Below are positions 23,101 to 32,204 of a stretch of DNA of 64,000 nt, in pieces. The first letter of the stretch is position 1. Every line of letters starts with the position of its first letter. The notes beneath the pieces are model-generated. The model did not search any database, had not been told where the DNA came from, and saw only the letters and a program-made list of their open reading frames with translations. The stretch comes from Streptomyces rapamycinicus NRRL 5491 (lineage in GTDB: Bacteria; Actinomycetota; Actinomycetes; Streptomycetales; Streptomycetaceae), in assembly GCF_024298965.1 (NCBI RefSeq), contig NZ_CP085193.1:11408001-11472000 (forward strand), in the 5' to 3' direction. A program made the position numbers and the translations under genes.

Positions 23101-26100
23101 GACCGCCCCGCGCCCCGAGGGACAGCGGGCCGCACTGGAGCGCGCCTACGCCAATGCCCGCGTCTCGCCCGCCGACGTGGGCCTGATCGAGGCGCACGGC
23201 ACCGGTACGGTCGTCGGCGACCGCACCGAACTCACCGTCCTGGGCGAGGTGTTCACCGAGTCGGGGGCCACCCCCGGGGCGTGTGCGCTGGGCTCGGTGA
23301 AGTCCCAGATCGGCCACACCAAATGCGCCGCGGGCCTCGCCGGGCTGGTGAAGGCCGCGATGGCGCTGCACACGGGCATCACACCGCCGACCCTCCATCT
23401 GACCCGGCCCAACGAGGCATGGGACGCGGACCGCAGCCCCTTCGCCTTCCACACCCGGGCCCGGCCCTGGGCCGCCGCGCCCGCCGAACGGGTGGCCGGG
23501 GTCAGCGCGTTCGGCTTCGGCGGGACCAACTTCCATGTGGTGCTCGCGGCACACGGCCGCGGAGCGCCGCCCGCACGGGGGCTGGACGACTGGCCCGCCG
23601 AGCTGTTCCTCTTCCGCGGGGCCGACCGGGCGGCGGCGCTGCGGGTGGTCCAGGAGACACTCGACCAGCTCATGGCCAATGAGGCGGCGGGCCGGCCGTG
23701 GCGGCTGCGCGACCTCGCGCTGACCGCCTCCCGGCGGGCCGACGCCGGCCGGGAACCGGTCCGGGCGGCCGTCGTGGCCGCGGACCTGGACGACCTGGCC
23801 GCGCGATTACGTCAGGTGCTCGCGGGCGATCCGCCGGGCCAGGGGCCGCGCGGAGCGGACGGGCTGTACCTGGCCCCGGACGCGCCCGAGGCGGCGGGGG
23901 ACCCCGGGGAGGCCGAGGGCGAGCTGGGGCGCGGCAAGGTCGCGTTCCTCTTCCCCGGGCAGGGCAGCCAGCGGCCCGGGATGTTCGCCGACGCCTTCGT
24001 CACCTTCCCCGAGCTCCAGCGCCATCTGCGCCACGGACGCGGCTACGCCGACGCGCTGTATCCCCCCGCGGCCTTCGACAAGGCCGGGGAGGCGGCACAG
24101 CGCACCGCGATCACCGACACCCGCGTGGCCCAGCCGGCACTGGGCATCGTCGGGCTCGCCGCGTACACCCTGCTCACCTCGGCCGGAGTACGGCCCGACA
24201 TGGCGGCCGGACACAGCTACGGCGAGCTGGTGGCGCTGTGCGCCGCGGGCGCCCTCGACCCCCGTACGCTGCCGCGGCTGAGCGCCGAGCGGGCGGCCGC
24301 CATCCTCGGCGCCGCCGAGGCCGCCGGGGAGGAGCCCGGCACCATGGCGGCCGTGACCGCGGCCCCCGGCGAGGTCGAGCCGGTGCTGAGCGCCGCCGGA
24401 CTCGACGGGCGCGTGGTGGCCGCCAACCACAACGCGCCACGGCAGACCGTGATCTCCGGACCCCAGCAGGACGTCGACGAAGCGGTGCGGCTGCTGCGGG
24501 AGGCCGGGCACTCCGTCAAACGGATCCCGGTGGCCTGCGCCTTCCACAGTCCGCTGGTGGCCGGGGCCGGTGCGCGGTTCGCCGAGGCGCTGGCCCGTCA
24601 TCCGGTGCGCGCGGCGGAGTTCCCCGTCTGGGCGAACCGCACCGCCGCCCCGCACGGCACGGAGCCGGATGCCATCCGCACCGAACTCGCCGCCCAGATA
24701 GGCGCGCCGGTCCGCTTCATGGCCCAGATCGAGGCCATGTACGAGGCGGGCGCACGGATCTTCGTGGAGGCGGGTCCGGGGGCGGTGCTCACCCGGCTGG
24801 TGGGGGAGATCCTCGACGGCCGCCCGCACCTCGCCCTCGCCTGCGAGGGGCGGCGGTCCGGCGCCGCCGGACCGCGGGGGCTTCTGGACACCCTCGCCCG
24901 GCTGGCCGTCGCGGGCGTTCCGGTGCGTACGGCCTGGCTGTTCCACGGCCGGGACGCGGTGGCGGCGGGATCCGCCCCGCCACCGAGGCGGCCCGGCTGG
25001 ACGGTCGACGGACACCTCGTCCGCACCGCGAACGGTGAGCTACTGCCCGGTGCGCTGGCACCGGCCCGACGTGTCATGGAGGCTACGGTGAGCCGGACGG
25101 ATCGGACGGGTGGCGGTGAGTACGGCGACAGAGACGCCCTGATCTCGGAGTTCCTGAGGACCAGCCGGGAGATGATCGCCGCCCAGCGCGATGTGCTCCT
25201 CACCTACTTCGGCAGCGCTCCGGGCGAACGGCGCGCGGCGCCACCGTCCCCGGTCGGCCCGGCCACGTCCCTGTCCGCCGAGCTCGCCCCGGTGGCCGCC
25301 GCCCCGGAGACCCCGGCCCCGGTCGACGTGGCTCCTGCCCCGTCCGCGCTCGCCACCGGGCCCGATGTGCTGCGCGCGGTCTCCGAAATCATCAGCGAAC
25401 GCACCGGCTATCCGGTCGACATGATCGAACCGGACCTCGATCTCGAGGCCGATCTCAGCATCGACTCGATCAAACGCGCCGAGATCGCGGGCGAGTTGGC
25501 GCGGCGGCTCGGCGTCGCGGGCGCGGACACCGCGACCTTGGGCGATGAGGAGCTGGAGGAGCTGGCCAAGGCGCGTACCACCGCCGCCGTCACCGATTGG
25601 CTCACCGCCCGTCTCGCGCCCGCGACCTCCGCGACCTCCGCGACCCCCGCGACCTCCGCACCGGCCGCTGAGCCGGAGCCGGTGGCCGTGCCGATGGCTC
25701 AGCAGGTGGCCGGGCCCGTGGCCGAACCAGGGCCGGTGTCCGTGGCCGTGCCCGGCGTGGCGCCCAAGCGGATGCGGCTGGTGCCCGTGCCCCTCGGCGC
25801 ACCGGACGACGGCGCCGCCGCGCCGCCCGACCTGACCGGCAGGCGCTTCGCCCTGCTCGGCGGGGACGCTGACGGGGTGGCCGAAGCGGTGGCCGCGCGC
25901 CTCGGCGAGCGCAGTGCCGAGGCCGTCATCCTCCCCGCCGGTCATCAGCTCACCGAGGACGACGGCCGGGTGGACGGTGTGCTGCTGCTCGATCCGCTGG
26001 CCGCCTCCGGTTCGCCGGTGCTGCCCGAGGCGTTCACGGTCGTCCAGTCGGCGCTGCGGCGCGCCCCCCAGTGGCTGCTGGCGCCGCGCCGCGCCGACCC

Positions 26101-27295
26101 GCTCGCCGCGCGCACGGCCGGGCTGCGCGGGGTGTTCCGTACGATGGCCAGGGAGTACCCGGACACGGTCACCCGGCTGGTGGAGTTCCCAGCTGAGGCG
26201 ACCGGACTCGCCGAGGCGGCTGGATCCCCCGACGCGGCCGGGTCCGCTCACGCGGCCGGATCCGCCGACGCCCTGGCCGACGGGCTGCTCGACGAGTTGC
26301 TCGCCCCGGACCGTACGCCCGTCGTCGTGCGCACCGAGGGAGGGCGGCGCCACCGGCTGGACCTCGTGGAGGCCCCGCTGGGCGCGCTCGCCGGTTCGGG
26401 TGCCGGGCCCGCCGGGGGCGGCGCGGCGGAGGCCGAGGCGCTCGGGCTGGACCGGGACGCGGTGGTGGCGTTGGCCGGTGGGGCGCGGGGCATCACCGCG
26501 CGGTTCGCCGCCGCCCTCGCGTCCGCCGCCCGCTGCCGGATCGAGCTGCTCGGCCGTACGCCGGAGCCCGTGGGCCCCGAGGACCCGGCCACGGCCGGGG
26601 CCCGCGACGAGACGGCCCTGCGCGCGGCGCTCGCGGCCCGGGGCGGGCTGGGGCCCGCCGAGATCCAGCGGGAGGCCGCCCGGATCCTGGCGCGGCGCGA
26701 AGTGGCCGCCACCGTCGAGGAGTTGACCGCGCTCGGCGCCCGGGTCCGCTATCGCTCGGTGGATGTCCGCGACGCCGAAGCGGTGCTCCAGGCGGTGAAG
26801 CAGATCCACGCCGACCACGGACGGCTGGACGGTGTGGTCTACGGGGCCGGTGTGATCGAGGACCGGCTGATCGCGGAGAAGTCCGCCGAGTCCTTCCAGC
26901 GGGTGTACGGCACCAAGGTGGAGGGCGCCAGGACGCTGCTGGACGCGCTGGCCGAACTGCCCGAACCCCCGGCGTTCGCCGTGTTGTTCGGCAGCATCGC
27001 CGCCGTGCTCGGCAACCGCGGCCAAGTGGACTACGCGGCGGCCAACGACGCGATGGAGACCCTCGGCGCGCGATGGCGGGACCGCACCGGCCGCCGGGCG
27101 CTGACCGTGCACTGGGGTCCCTGGGCACCCGACGGAGCCCACGGCGGGATGGTCACACCGGAGCTCGGCCGTGAGTACGCCCGGCGCGGCATCTCGCTCA
27201 TCGACCCCGAGGAGGGCACGCTGGCGCTGCTGCGCGAGCTGGCCTGGGGCGACGAGTCCACGGGGTCCGTCGTCTACACCGCCTCGGGCTGGTGA
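20126..27295 (+). CDS. PUFA-synthase-like iterative megasynthase subunit: ER(NMO)x2-KS-AT-ACP-KR
   Basis: 2389 aa from ATG 20126 (TTGGAG upstream). Domains: two tandem FMN nitronate-monooxygenase-like halves, about 10-280 (SESGGRIG) and 305-680 (GSECGGHVG), the fold of the PfaD enoyl reductase; KS about 695-1140 with Cys889 in DAACASS and both His motifs; AT about 1270-1585 with Ser1364 in GHSYGE; one ACP about 1747-1826 whose LSIDSIKR (Ser1781) is the PUFA-synthase ACP signature; KR about 2105-2350 (GGARGIT). The set extends and reduces acyl chains iteratively, unlike assembly-line PKSs. Known PUFA synthases put the ER on a separate protein and use several tandem ACPs; here the ER is fused at the N-terminus and there is one ACP. 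TTA codons lie at 20648 and 23807. The stop overlaps the next start (GTGA). The product is unknown. Confidence 0.9.
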   Translation: MSTAVDAGDLVIGITPFGEPDARLAAAVSRAGGLGVLDLGTTGRAALQAWEDVGEWVADGRYGVRVAAGCRLTPADLLDAPPTGAPTGAPTGGSHGGLPGPHTVVLGVDSPWPVEAVADRCRVLAEVTDLDEALEAIRAGAHGLIARGSESGGRIGPLGTFVLLQRLLADPRVSLPVWACGGIGPSTAAASVLGGAAGVVLDTQLALLAESGLPEDRAAAIRSMDGSETTVLDGHRILRRRGRGPHTGPDLAIGQDGFLATRLAERWRDVGRTVRGITDAVREAAHEAARNGSAVVSGLRPGAPLSTRLGTRLPLAQGPMTRVSDQGAFASAVAAGGALPFIALALAGREQARTILEEAAAALDGRPWGVGVLGFAPEEIRNAQLQAVREVRPSHAIIAGGRPSQAKALERDGIATFLHVPSPGLLRQYLRAGARRFVFEGSECGGHVGPRNSFPLWEAQIAVIEDFLDEAAHDPRHTAGTDGVGGTGGTESTDGAGVEIFFAGGVHDERSAAMVAALAAPLTRRGVAVGSLMGTAYLFTEEAVAHGAVQPLFQRRVVAAEHTVLLETAPGHATRCVPSPFTESFGTVKERLRNDGLPDREVWERLERLNVGRLRIASKGMDRGPDGALAPVDEEGQLSGGMFMAGQVAVMRSATTTIAALHHAVGPGAADFLTARAEAVCERLGVATAPAAAEPPAPLDVAVVGMACMFPQAPDLAAFWANVVGGVDAVTEVPAERWDPAVHYTGDKDGASASQWGGFLPPIPFDPLRYGIPPASLGSIEPVQLLALEAARRALDDAGYGDPGDGGRAFERSRTSVVFGAEAGSDLSNAQTLRAVLPSYVHEVPQALADQLPRLTEDSFPGMLANVISGRIANRLDLGGANYTVDAACASSLAAVDVACKELTGGTSDLVLCGGADLHNGINDYVLFSSVHALSPTGRSRTFDSSADGIALGEGVACVVLKRLADAERDGDRVYAVIKGVGSSSDGRSLGLTAPRPEGQRAALERAYANARVSPADVGLIEAHGTGTVVGDRTELTVLGEVFTESGATPGACALGSVKSQIGHTKCAAGLAGLVKAAMALHTGITPPTLHLTRPNEAWDADRSPFAFHTRARPWAAAPAERVAGVSAFGFGGTNFHVVLAAHGRGAPPARGLDDWPAELFLFRGADRAAALRVVQETLDQLMANEAAGRPWRLRDLALTASRRADAGREPVRAAVVAADLDDLAARLRQVLAGDPPGQGPRGADGLYLAPDAPEAAGDPGEAEGELGRGKVAFLFPGQGSQRPGMFADAFVTFPELQRHLRHGRGYADALYPPAAFDKAGEAAQRTAITDTRVAQPALGIVGLAAYTLLTSAGVRPDMAAGHSYGELVALCAAGALDPRTLPRLSAERAAAILGAAEAAGEEPGTMAAVTAAPGEVEPVLSAAGLDGRVVAANHNAPRQTVISGPQQDVDEAVRLLREAGHSVKRIPVACAFHSPLVAGAGARFAEALARHPVRAAEFPVWANRTAAPHGTEPDAIRTELAAQIGAPVRFMAQIEAMYEAGARIFVEAGPGAVLTRLVGEILDGRPHLALACEGRRSGAAGPRGLLDTLARLAVAGVPVRTAWLFHGRDAVAAGSAPPPRRPGWTVDGHLVRTANGELLPGALAPARRVMEATVSRTDRTGGGEYGDRDALISEFLRTSREMIAAQRDVLLTYFGSAPGERRAAPPSPVGPATSLSAELAPVAAAPETPAPVDVAPAPSALATGPDVLRAVSEIISERTGYPVDMIEPDLDLEADLSIDSIKRAEIAGELARRLGVAGADTATLGDEELEELAKARTTAAVTDWLTARLAPATSATSATPATSAPAAEPEPVAVPMAQQVAGPVAEPGPVSVAVPGVAPKRMRLVPVPLGAPDDGAAAPPDLTGRRFALLGGDADGVAEAVAARLGERSAEAVILPAGHQLTEDDGRVDGVLLLDPLAASGSPVLPEAFTVVQSALRRAPQWLLAPRRADPLAARTAGLRGVFRTMAREYPDTVTRLVEFPAEATGLAEAAGSPDAAGSAHAAGSADALADGLLDELLAPDRTPVVVRTEGGRRHRLDLVEAPLGALAGSGAGPAGGGAAEAEALGLDRDAVVALAGGARGITARFAAALASAARCRIELLGRTPEPVGPEDPATAGARDETALRAALAARGGLGPAEIQREAARILARREVAATVEELTALGARVRYRSVDVRDAEAVLQAVKQIHADHGRLDGVVYGAGVIEDRLIAEKSAESFQRVYGTKVEGARTLLDALAELPEPPAFAVLFGSIAAVLGNRGQVDYAAANDAMETLGARWRDRTGRRALTVHWGPWAPDGAHGGMVTPELGREYARRGISLIDPEEGTLALLRELAWGDESTGSVVYTASGW

Positions 27296-30200
27296 GCGTG
27301 ACGGACGAGCAGCCGCACCGGCAGCCGCCGGTGGCCATCGTCGGGATGTCCGTGGTGCTGCCCGGCTCGCCCGACCTGGACACGTACTGGCGCAACCTGG
27401 TCGGTGGCGTGGACGCGATCAGTGACGTCCCGGAGGGCCGGTGGGACACCGGTTTCTACGCCCCGGACGGCGGTGGCGACACGCCGGCGGCGCCCGACCG
27501 GGTGTACTGCCGACGGGGCGGATTCGTCGACGAGTTCGCCCGGGTCGAGGCCGCCCGGTTCGGGATCATGCCGAACTCGGTGTCCGGCACCGAACCCGAC
27601 CAGCTGATCGCCCTGGGTGTCGCGGCGGCGGCCATCGCCGACGCGGGCGGCGAGGACCGGCTGCCCGAGCGGCAGCGGGTGGGCGTGGTGCTGGGCCGGG
27701 GCGGCTATCTCACCCCCGGGCTGGTCCGGCTCGACCAGCGGGTGCGCACCGCCCACCAGCTCGTACGGACCCTCGGCGAGCTGCTGCCCGACCTCGGGCC
27801 CGGCCAACTCGACCGCGTACGTGAGGCGTTCACCGAACGTCTCGGCCCCGACCGGCCCGAGGCGGCCATCGGTCTGGTGCCCAACCTCGCCGCCTCGCGC
27901 ATCGCCAACCGGCTCGATCTGCGCGGCCCCGCGTACACCGTGGACGCGGCCTGCGCCTCCTCGCTCGTCGCCGTCGACCAGGCGGTGGGGGAGCTGGCCT
28001 CGGGGCGGTGCGATGTGATGCTCGCGGGCGGGGTGCACCACTGCCACGACATCACCCTGTGGAGCGTCTTCTCGCAGCTGCGCGCGCTGTCGCCGAGCCA
28101 GCGGATCCGGCCCTTCCACCGTGCGGCCGACGGTCTGCTGATCGGCGAGGGCACCGGTGTGGTCGTCCTCAAACGGCTCGCCGACGCACTGCGCGACGGC
28201 GACCGCGTCTACGCGGTGATCCGGGGCACCGGCGTGACGTCCGACGGCCGTGCCACCGGTCTGGTCAACCCGGACCCGGGCGGTCAGACCCGTGCCGTAC
28301 GGCAGGCGTGGCGGGCCACGGGACTCGATCCGCGCGAGCCGGGCGCCATCGGGCTGCTGGAGGCGCACGGCACCGCCACGCCCACCGGGGACACGGCCGA
28401 ACTCGCCACGCTGGCTGAGGTGTTCGGCCCCGGTGGCACGCCCGGGGAGACGGCCGTCATCGGCTCGGTGAAGTCGATGATCGGTCACACCATGCCCGCC
28501 GCCGGTGTCGCGGGCCTGGTGAAGGCCGCCCTCGCGGTCCACCACGGCCGGCTGCTGCCCACCCTGCACTGCGACGACCCCCATCCGGCGCTCGCGGCCA
28601 CCCGCTTCTCGGTGCTCGACGCGGCCGAGTCGTGGGACGCGCCCGTACGGCGCGCCGCCGTCAACGCCTTCGGCTTCGGCGGGATCAACGCCCACGTGGT
28701 GCTGGAGCAGCCGCCGCGGGTGCCGGAGAAGCGGCGCGCCACGACCCTCGTCATCGAACCGGAGCGAGTGCTGGCGCTGGCGGCGGACACCCCGGAGCGG
28801 CTGGCCGGACTGCTGGCGGCGGACGACACGACCGTACGGGCGACGGTGACGGGGCGGGACGCCCGTACCCGGCTGGGCATTGTCGAGCCCACCGCCAAAC
28901 GGCTCGCGCTCGCCCGGCGCATGGTGGCCAAGGGCCGCCCGTGGCGGGGCCGCAACGACATCTGGTTCACCCCCGCGCCACTGCTCGGCGCGGGGCCGGC
29001 GCCGAGGGGGAAACTCGCCTTCGTCTTCCCCGGTCTCGAAGCCGAGTTCGTCCCCCGTGTCGACGGTGTCGCGGAGTACTTCGGGCTCTCCCGGCCCGCC
29101 GGGGACCGCTTCGGCGCGGCGGCGCGCGTGGGCGACATCGGCCGCCATGGCGTCGGCGTCTTCGGCGTCGGGCGGCTGTTGGACGCGGCGCTGCGGCGGA
29201 TGGGGGCCGTACCGGACGCGGTGGCCGGACACAGCGTGGGGGAGTGGACCGCGCTGGTCGTGGGCGGCCTCTACGCGGGCGAGGAGGTCGATGCCTTCCT
29301 CGACTCCTTCGACCCGGACGCGCTGCGGGTGCCCGGTCTGGCCTTCGCCGTCCTCGGCGCGGGCGCGCGGCGGGTGTCCGACGCGCTCACCGGGCGGGCG
29401 GACGGCCGGATCGTGCTCTCGCACGACAACGCGCCCAGCCAGTCGATGGTGTGCGGACCGCGCGACGATGTCGGGGAGTTCGTCCGGGACATGCGCGCCG
29501 AGGGCGTGATCGCGCAGGTCCTGCCCTTCCAATCCGGCTTCCACACCCCGATGCTGGCGCCCTACCTCGACCCCATCCGAGCCGTCACGGAACGCTTCGA
29601 GCTGCTGCTGCCGCCCAGGGTCCCCGTCTGGTCCGGGACGACCGCCGCACCGTATCCGGCGACCGAGGTGGAGGTGCGCGAGCTGTTCATCCGGCATCTG
29701 CTGGAGCCGGTGCGCTTCCGGCTGCTGACGGAAGCGCTGTACGAGGCGGGGTTCCGTGCGTTCGTCCAGGTCGGTACGGGGCAGTTGGGGTCGCTCATCG
29801 GTGACACGCTGCAGGGGCGTGACCACCTGGTGGTGGCCGCCAACTCGCCCCACCGGGACGGCGTGTCCCAACTTCGGCGCGTGGCCGCGGCGCTGTGGGC
29901 GGAGGGGGCGGAGGTGGATCCCGCGCTGCCACGTGAAGCCTCGGGCACGAGATCGGCGCTTCCCGCGGTGCGGCTGGACCTGACCGGTTCGCTGGTCTCG
30001 CTCAGCGAGCCGCGCCTGAAGGAGTTGCGCGAGGAAGTACTCCATGTGGTGGGCAATCGTTCTGCGGGGCGGAACGGGTGGGCACCACCCCACCCGCACC
30101 CGGCAACGGCGAACTCGTCTCACGCAGCGCGCCCGCACACCGCATGGGGAGCCGAACTCGACGCCCTGCTCAGCGAGACCGCCGCCACCGCGACAGCGGT

Positions 30201-31842
30201 CATCGCGGCAAGCCGCCCACCGGCCCCCCGCACCCACGATCTGCGGGTCTCCACCGAGACCATGCCCTACCTCCGCGACCACTGCTTCTTCCCCCAACGC
30301 CCCGGCTGGCCCGATGAGCCGGACCGCTGGCCCGTGGTTCCGGCCACCACGATCGTCCAGCACCTCATGGACACGGCGGAACGCACGGCGGGCGGCAACA
30401 CCGTGGCCGTCGCCGTGCACGGCGCCCGCTTCGACCAGTGGGTGACGGCGTCACCACCCACCACCGTCCAGGTCACCGCGACCCGCACCTCAGGGACGGC
30501 CCACCACACCGTCACCTTCGGGCGCGGCGCCCGCGCCACCGTGGAAGTGGCCGACCGCCACTCCGACACCCGCCCCACGCCCTGGAGCGTCGATCCCGCC
30601 ACCGAGCGCACCCCGGACCACACCGCACAGCTCATCTACGCCGAGCGCTGGATGTTCCACGGCCCGGCCTTCCAGGGGCTCACCGAACTCACCGCGATCG
30701 GCGCATCGCACATTCGCGGCACGATCACCACACCCCCCGCGCCCGGAGCGCTGCTGGACAACGTCGGACAGCTCCTCGGCTACTGGATCATGGCGACCCG
30801 CACCGAACGGACCGTGGTCTTCCCCATCGGCATGCGTCTGATGCGCTTCTTCGGACCGCATCCGGCCCCCGGCACACCCGTGGAGTGCCTGATCAGGATC
30901 ACCTCGCTGACCGACACCGCGCTCGAGGCCGACGCGCAGCTGCTGATCGGCGGCGAGGTGTGGGCGGAGCTGTCCGGCTGGCAGGACCGCCGGTTCGACA
31001 ACCACCCCGAGACCCGGCCCGTGGAGCGCTTCCCGCAGCGCAACACGCTGTCCCGGCCCCAGCCGGGCGGCTGGGTGCTGCTCCACGAGCGCTGGCCGGA
31101 CCTGGCCTCGCGCGACCTGATCATGCGTAACCACCTGGGCGGCGACGAGCGAACCGGCTATGAACACCAGCCGCCACGCGGCCGCAGACAGTGGCTGCTG
31201 GGCAGGATCGCGGCCAAGGACGCCGTACGACGATGGCTCTGGGACCACGGTGAAGGCCCGGTCTTCCCCGCCGAGATCGGGATCCGCGAGGACGCCCAGG
31301 GGCGCCCGTACGCCATCGGCGTGCACGGCCGGACCCTCCCCGAACTCGCCCTCTCGCTGGCACACCGGGCCGAGACCGGGGTCGCCCTCGTGGTACCGCG
31401 CCACGCGAACGGCGCCGCGGGCCCCGGGATCGCCCTCGAAGAGGTCACCGACCACGATGACGTGGCCGTCGCCCTCGCCCGGCCGGAGCGCGAACTCCTC
31501 GCCGCCGTCACGGCCGCGAACGGTGGGGCACGTGCCCGCTGGGCCGCCGCCTTCCGGGCCGCGAAGGAAGCGGTCGCCACAGCGGAGGGCACGCGTCTCC
31601 GCGACCGGCCACGGGACCTGACCATCGCCGAGGTACGGCCCGGTGCGGACCGCCCCGGCGCGCCACCGGCCCGGCTCATCGTCGAGGCGGCGGCCACCAC
31701 CGCTCCCGGACAGCCCCCGCGCCGCTACGAAGTCCACACCATCACCATCGCCAACCCGCCCGGACTGCCGGACCGGGACTACGCCGTGGCCTGGACGACC
31801 GGCCCGGACCAACAGGAACAGGACGAGGAGAGCGATCAGTGA
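27292..31842 (+). CDS. PUFA-synthase-like subunit: KS-AT-DH-PPTase
   Basis: 1516 aa, GTG start overlapping the previous stop by 4 bp. KS at about 10-480 has Cys221 in DAACASS and intact HGTAT and IGH motifs, so it looks active rather than a chain-length factor. AT at about 573-860 has GHSVGE and a FHTP motif. A hotdog DH region at about 980-1260 shows a catalytic His in YLRDH and an Asp in LLDNVGQ. The C-terminal part, about 1300-1480, is a phosphopantetheinyl-transferase-like domain with the KEA motif (Lys1425, Glu1426); its usual GIDxE reads GIALE, with Ala1381 in place of the metal-binding Asp. A PPTase at the end also occurs in enediyne and some PUFA synthases (family knowledge). Together with the upstream subunit, one full KS/AT/KR/DH/ER set is present. 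If the PPTase is weak, an outside enzyme must charge the ACPs. Confidence 0.88.
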   Translation: MSVTDEQPHRQPPVAIVGMSVVLPGSPDLDTYWRNLVGGVDAISDVPEGRWDTGFYAPDGGGDTPAAPDRVYCRRGGFVDEFARVEAARFGIMPNSVSGTEPDQLIALGVAAAAIADAGGEDRLPERQRVGVVLGRGGYLTPGLVRLDQRVRTAHQLVRTLGELLPDLGPGQLDRVREAFTERLGPDRPEAAIGLVPNLAASRIANRLDLRGPAYTVDAACASSLVAVDQAVGELASGRCDVMLAGGVHHCHDITLWSVFSQLRALSPSQRIRPFHRAADGLLIGEGTGVVVLKRLADALRDGDRVYAVIRGTGVTSDGRATGLVNPDPGGQTRAVRQAWRATGLDPREPGAIGLLEAHGTATPTGDTAELATLAEVFGPGGTPGETAVIGSVKSMIGHTMPAAGVAGLVKAALAVHHGRLLPTLHCDDPHPALAATRFSVLDAAESWDAPVRRAAVNAFGFGGINAHVVLEQPPRVPEKRRATTLVIEPERVLALAADTPERLAGLLAADDTTVRATVTGRDARTRLGIVEPTAKRLALARRMVAKGRPWRGRNDIWFTPAPLLGAGPAPRGKLAFVFPGLEAEFVPRVDGVAEYFGLSRPAGDRFGAAARVGDIGRHGVGVFGVGRLLDAALRRMGAVPDAVAGHSVGEWTALVVGGLYAGEEVDAFLDSFDPDALRVPGLAFAVLGAGARRVSDALTGRADGRIVLSHDNAPSQSMVCGPRDDVGEFVRDMRAEGVIAQVLPFQSGFHTPMLAPYLDPIRAVTERFELLLPPRVPVWSGTTAAPYPATEVEVRELFIRHLLEPVRFRLLTEALYEAGFRAFVQVGTGQLGSLIGDTLQGRDHLVVAANSPHRDGVSQLRRVAAALWAEGAEVDPALPREASGTRSALPAVRLDLTGSLVSLSEPRLKELREEVLHVVGNRSAGRNGWAPPHPHPATANSSHAARPHTAWGAELDALLSETAATATAVIAASRPPAPRTHDLRVSTETMPYLRDHCFFPQRPGWPDEPDRWPVVPATTIVQHLMDTAERTAGGNTVAVAVHGARFDQWVTASPPTTVQVTATRTSGTAHHTVTFGRGARATVEVADRHSDTRPTPWSVDPATERTPDHTAQLIYAERWMFHGPAFQGLTELTAIGASHIRGTITTPPAPGALLDNVGQLLGYWIMATRTERTVVFPIGMRLMRFFGPHPAPGTPVECLIRITSLTDTALEADAQLLIGGEVWAELSGWQDRRFDNHPETRPVERFPQRNTLSRPQPGGWVLLHERWPDLASRDLIMRNHLGGDERTGYEHQPPRGRRQWLLGRIAAKDAVRRWLWDHGEGPVFPAEIGIREDAQGRPYAIGVHGRTLPELALSLAHRAETGVALVVPRHANGAAGPGIALEEVTDHDDVAVALARPERELLAAVTAANGGARARWAAAFRAAKEAVATAEGTRLRDRPRDLTIAEVRPGADRPGAPPARLIVEAAATTAPGQPPRRYEVHTITIANPPGLPDRDYAVAWTTGPDQQEQDEESDQ

Positions 31843-32201
31843 CCACCGCCAATCAGACCGCCCCGTCACCAGCCGCCGACGCACCGGCCGAGGCACCGGC
31901 CGGCGCACCAGCCGACGCACCGGCCGTGCTCGCGGAGATATCCGGGATGCTCCGGACGATGCTCGACGAATACGGCCTCGACGATATCGAGGTCACCATG
32001 GAGACCCGCTTCACCGAGGATCTGGAGCTGGAGAGCATCGACCTGGTGGCACTGGCCGGGAGCCTGGAGGCCCGGTACGGCAGACAGGTCAACTTCGCCG
32101 AGTTCGTGGCCGGACTCGAGCTCGACGAGATCATCGACCTCACCGTGGGACAGCTCGTCGAGTATGTCGTCCGGTGCCTCAGGGCCGCCCGGGAGCGCTG
32201 A
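31839..32201 (+). CDS. Free-standing acyl carrier protein
   Basis: A 120-aa protein. After an Ala/Pro-rich N-terminal tail of about 35 residues comes a four-helix ACP with the phosphopantetheine site LELESIDLV (Ser66). Its surface motif differs from the LSIDSIKR type fused in the megasynthase, so it probably has a separate job, such as receiving the finished chain or carrying a starter. The GTG start overlaps the previous stop by four bases, showing translational coupling. Confidence 0.9.
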   Translation: MTTANQTAPSPAADAPAEAPAGAPADAPAVLAEISGMLRTMLDEYGLDDIEVTMETRFTEDLELESIDLVALAGSLEARYGRQVNFAEFVAGLELDEIIDLTVGQLVEYVVRCLRAARER

Positions 32202-32204
32202 CCG

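Noticed and set aside
27292..28720. Second KS as an inactive chain-length factor
   Set aside because: The active-site Cys (DAACASS) and both His motifs are present, so inactivity cannot be claimed from sequence.
20126..31842. Enediyne PKS (PksE type)
   Set aside because: PksE is a single KS-AT-ACP-KR-DH-PPTase protein followed by a TE and UnbL/U/V genes. Here there are nitronate-monooxygenase ER domains, a second KS and AT, and none of the enediyne partners.
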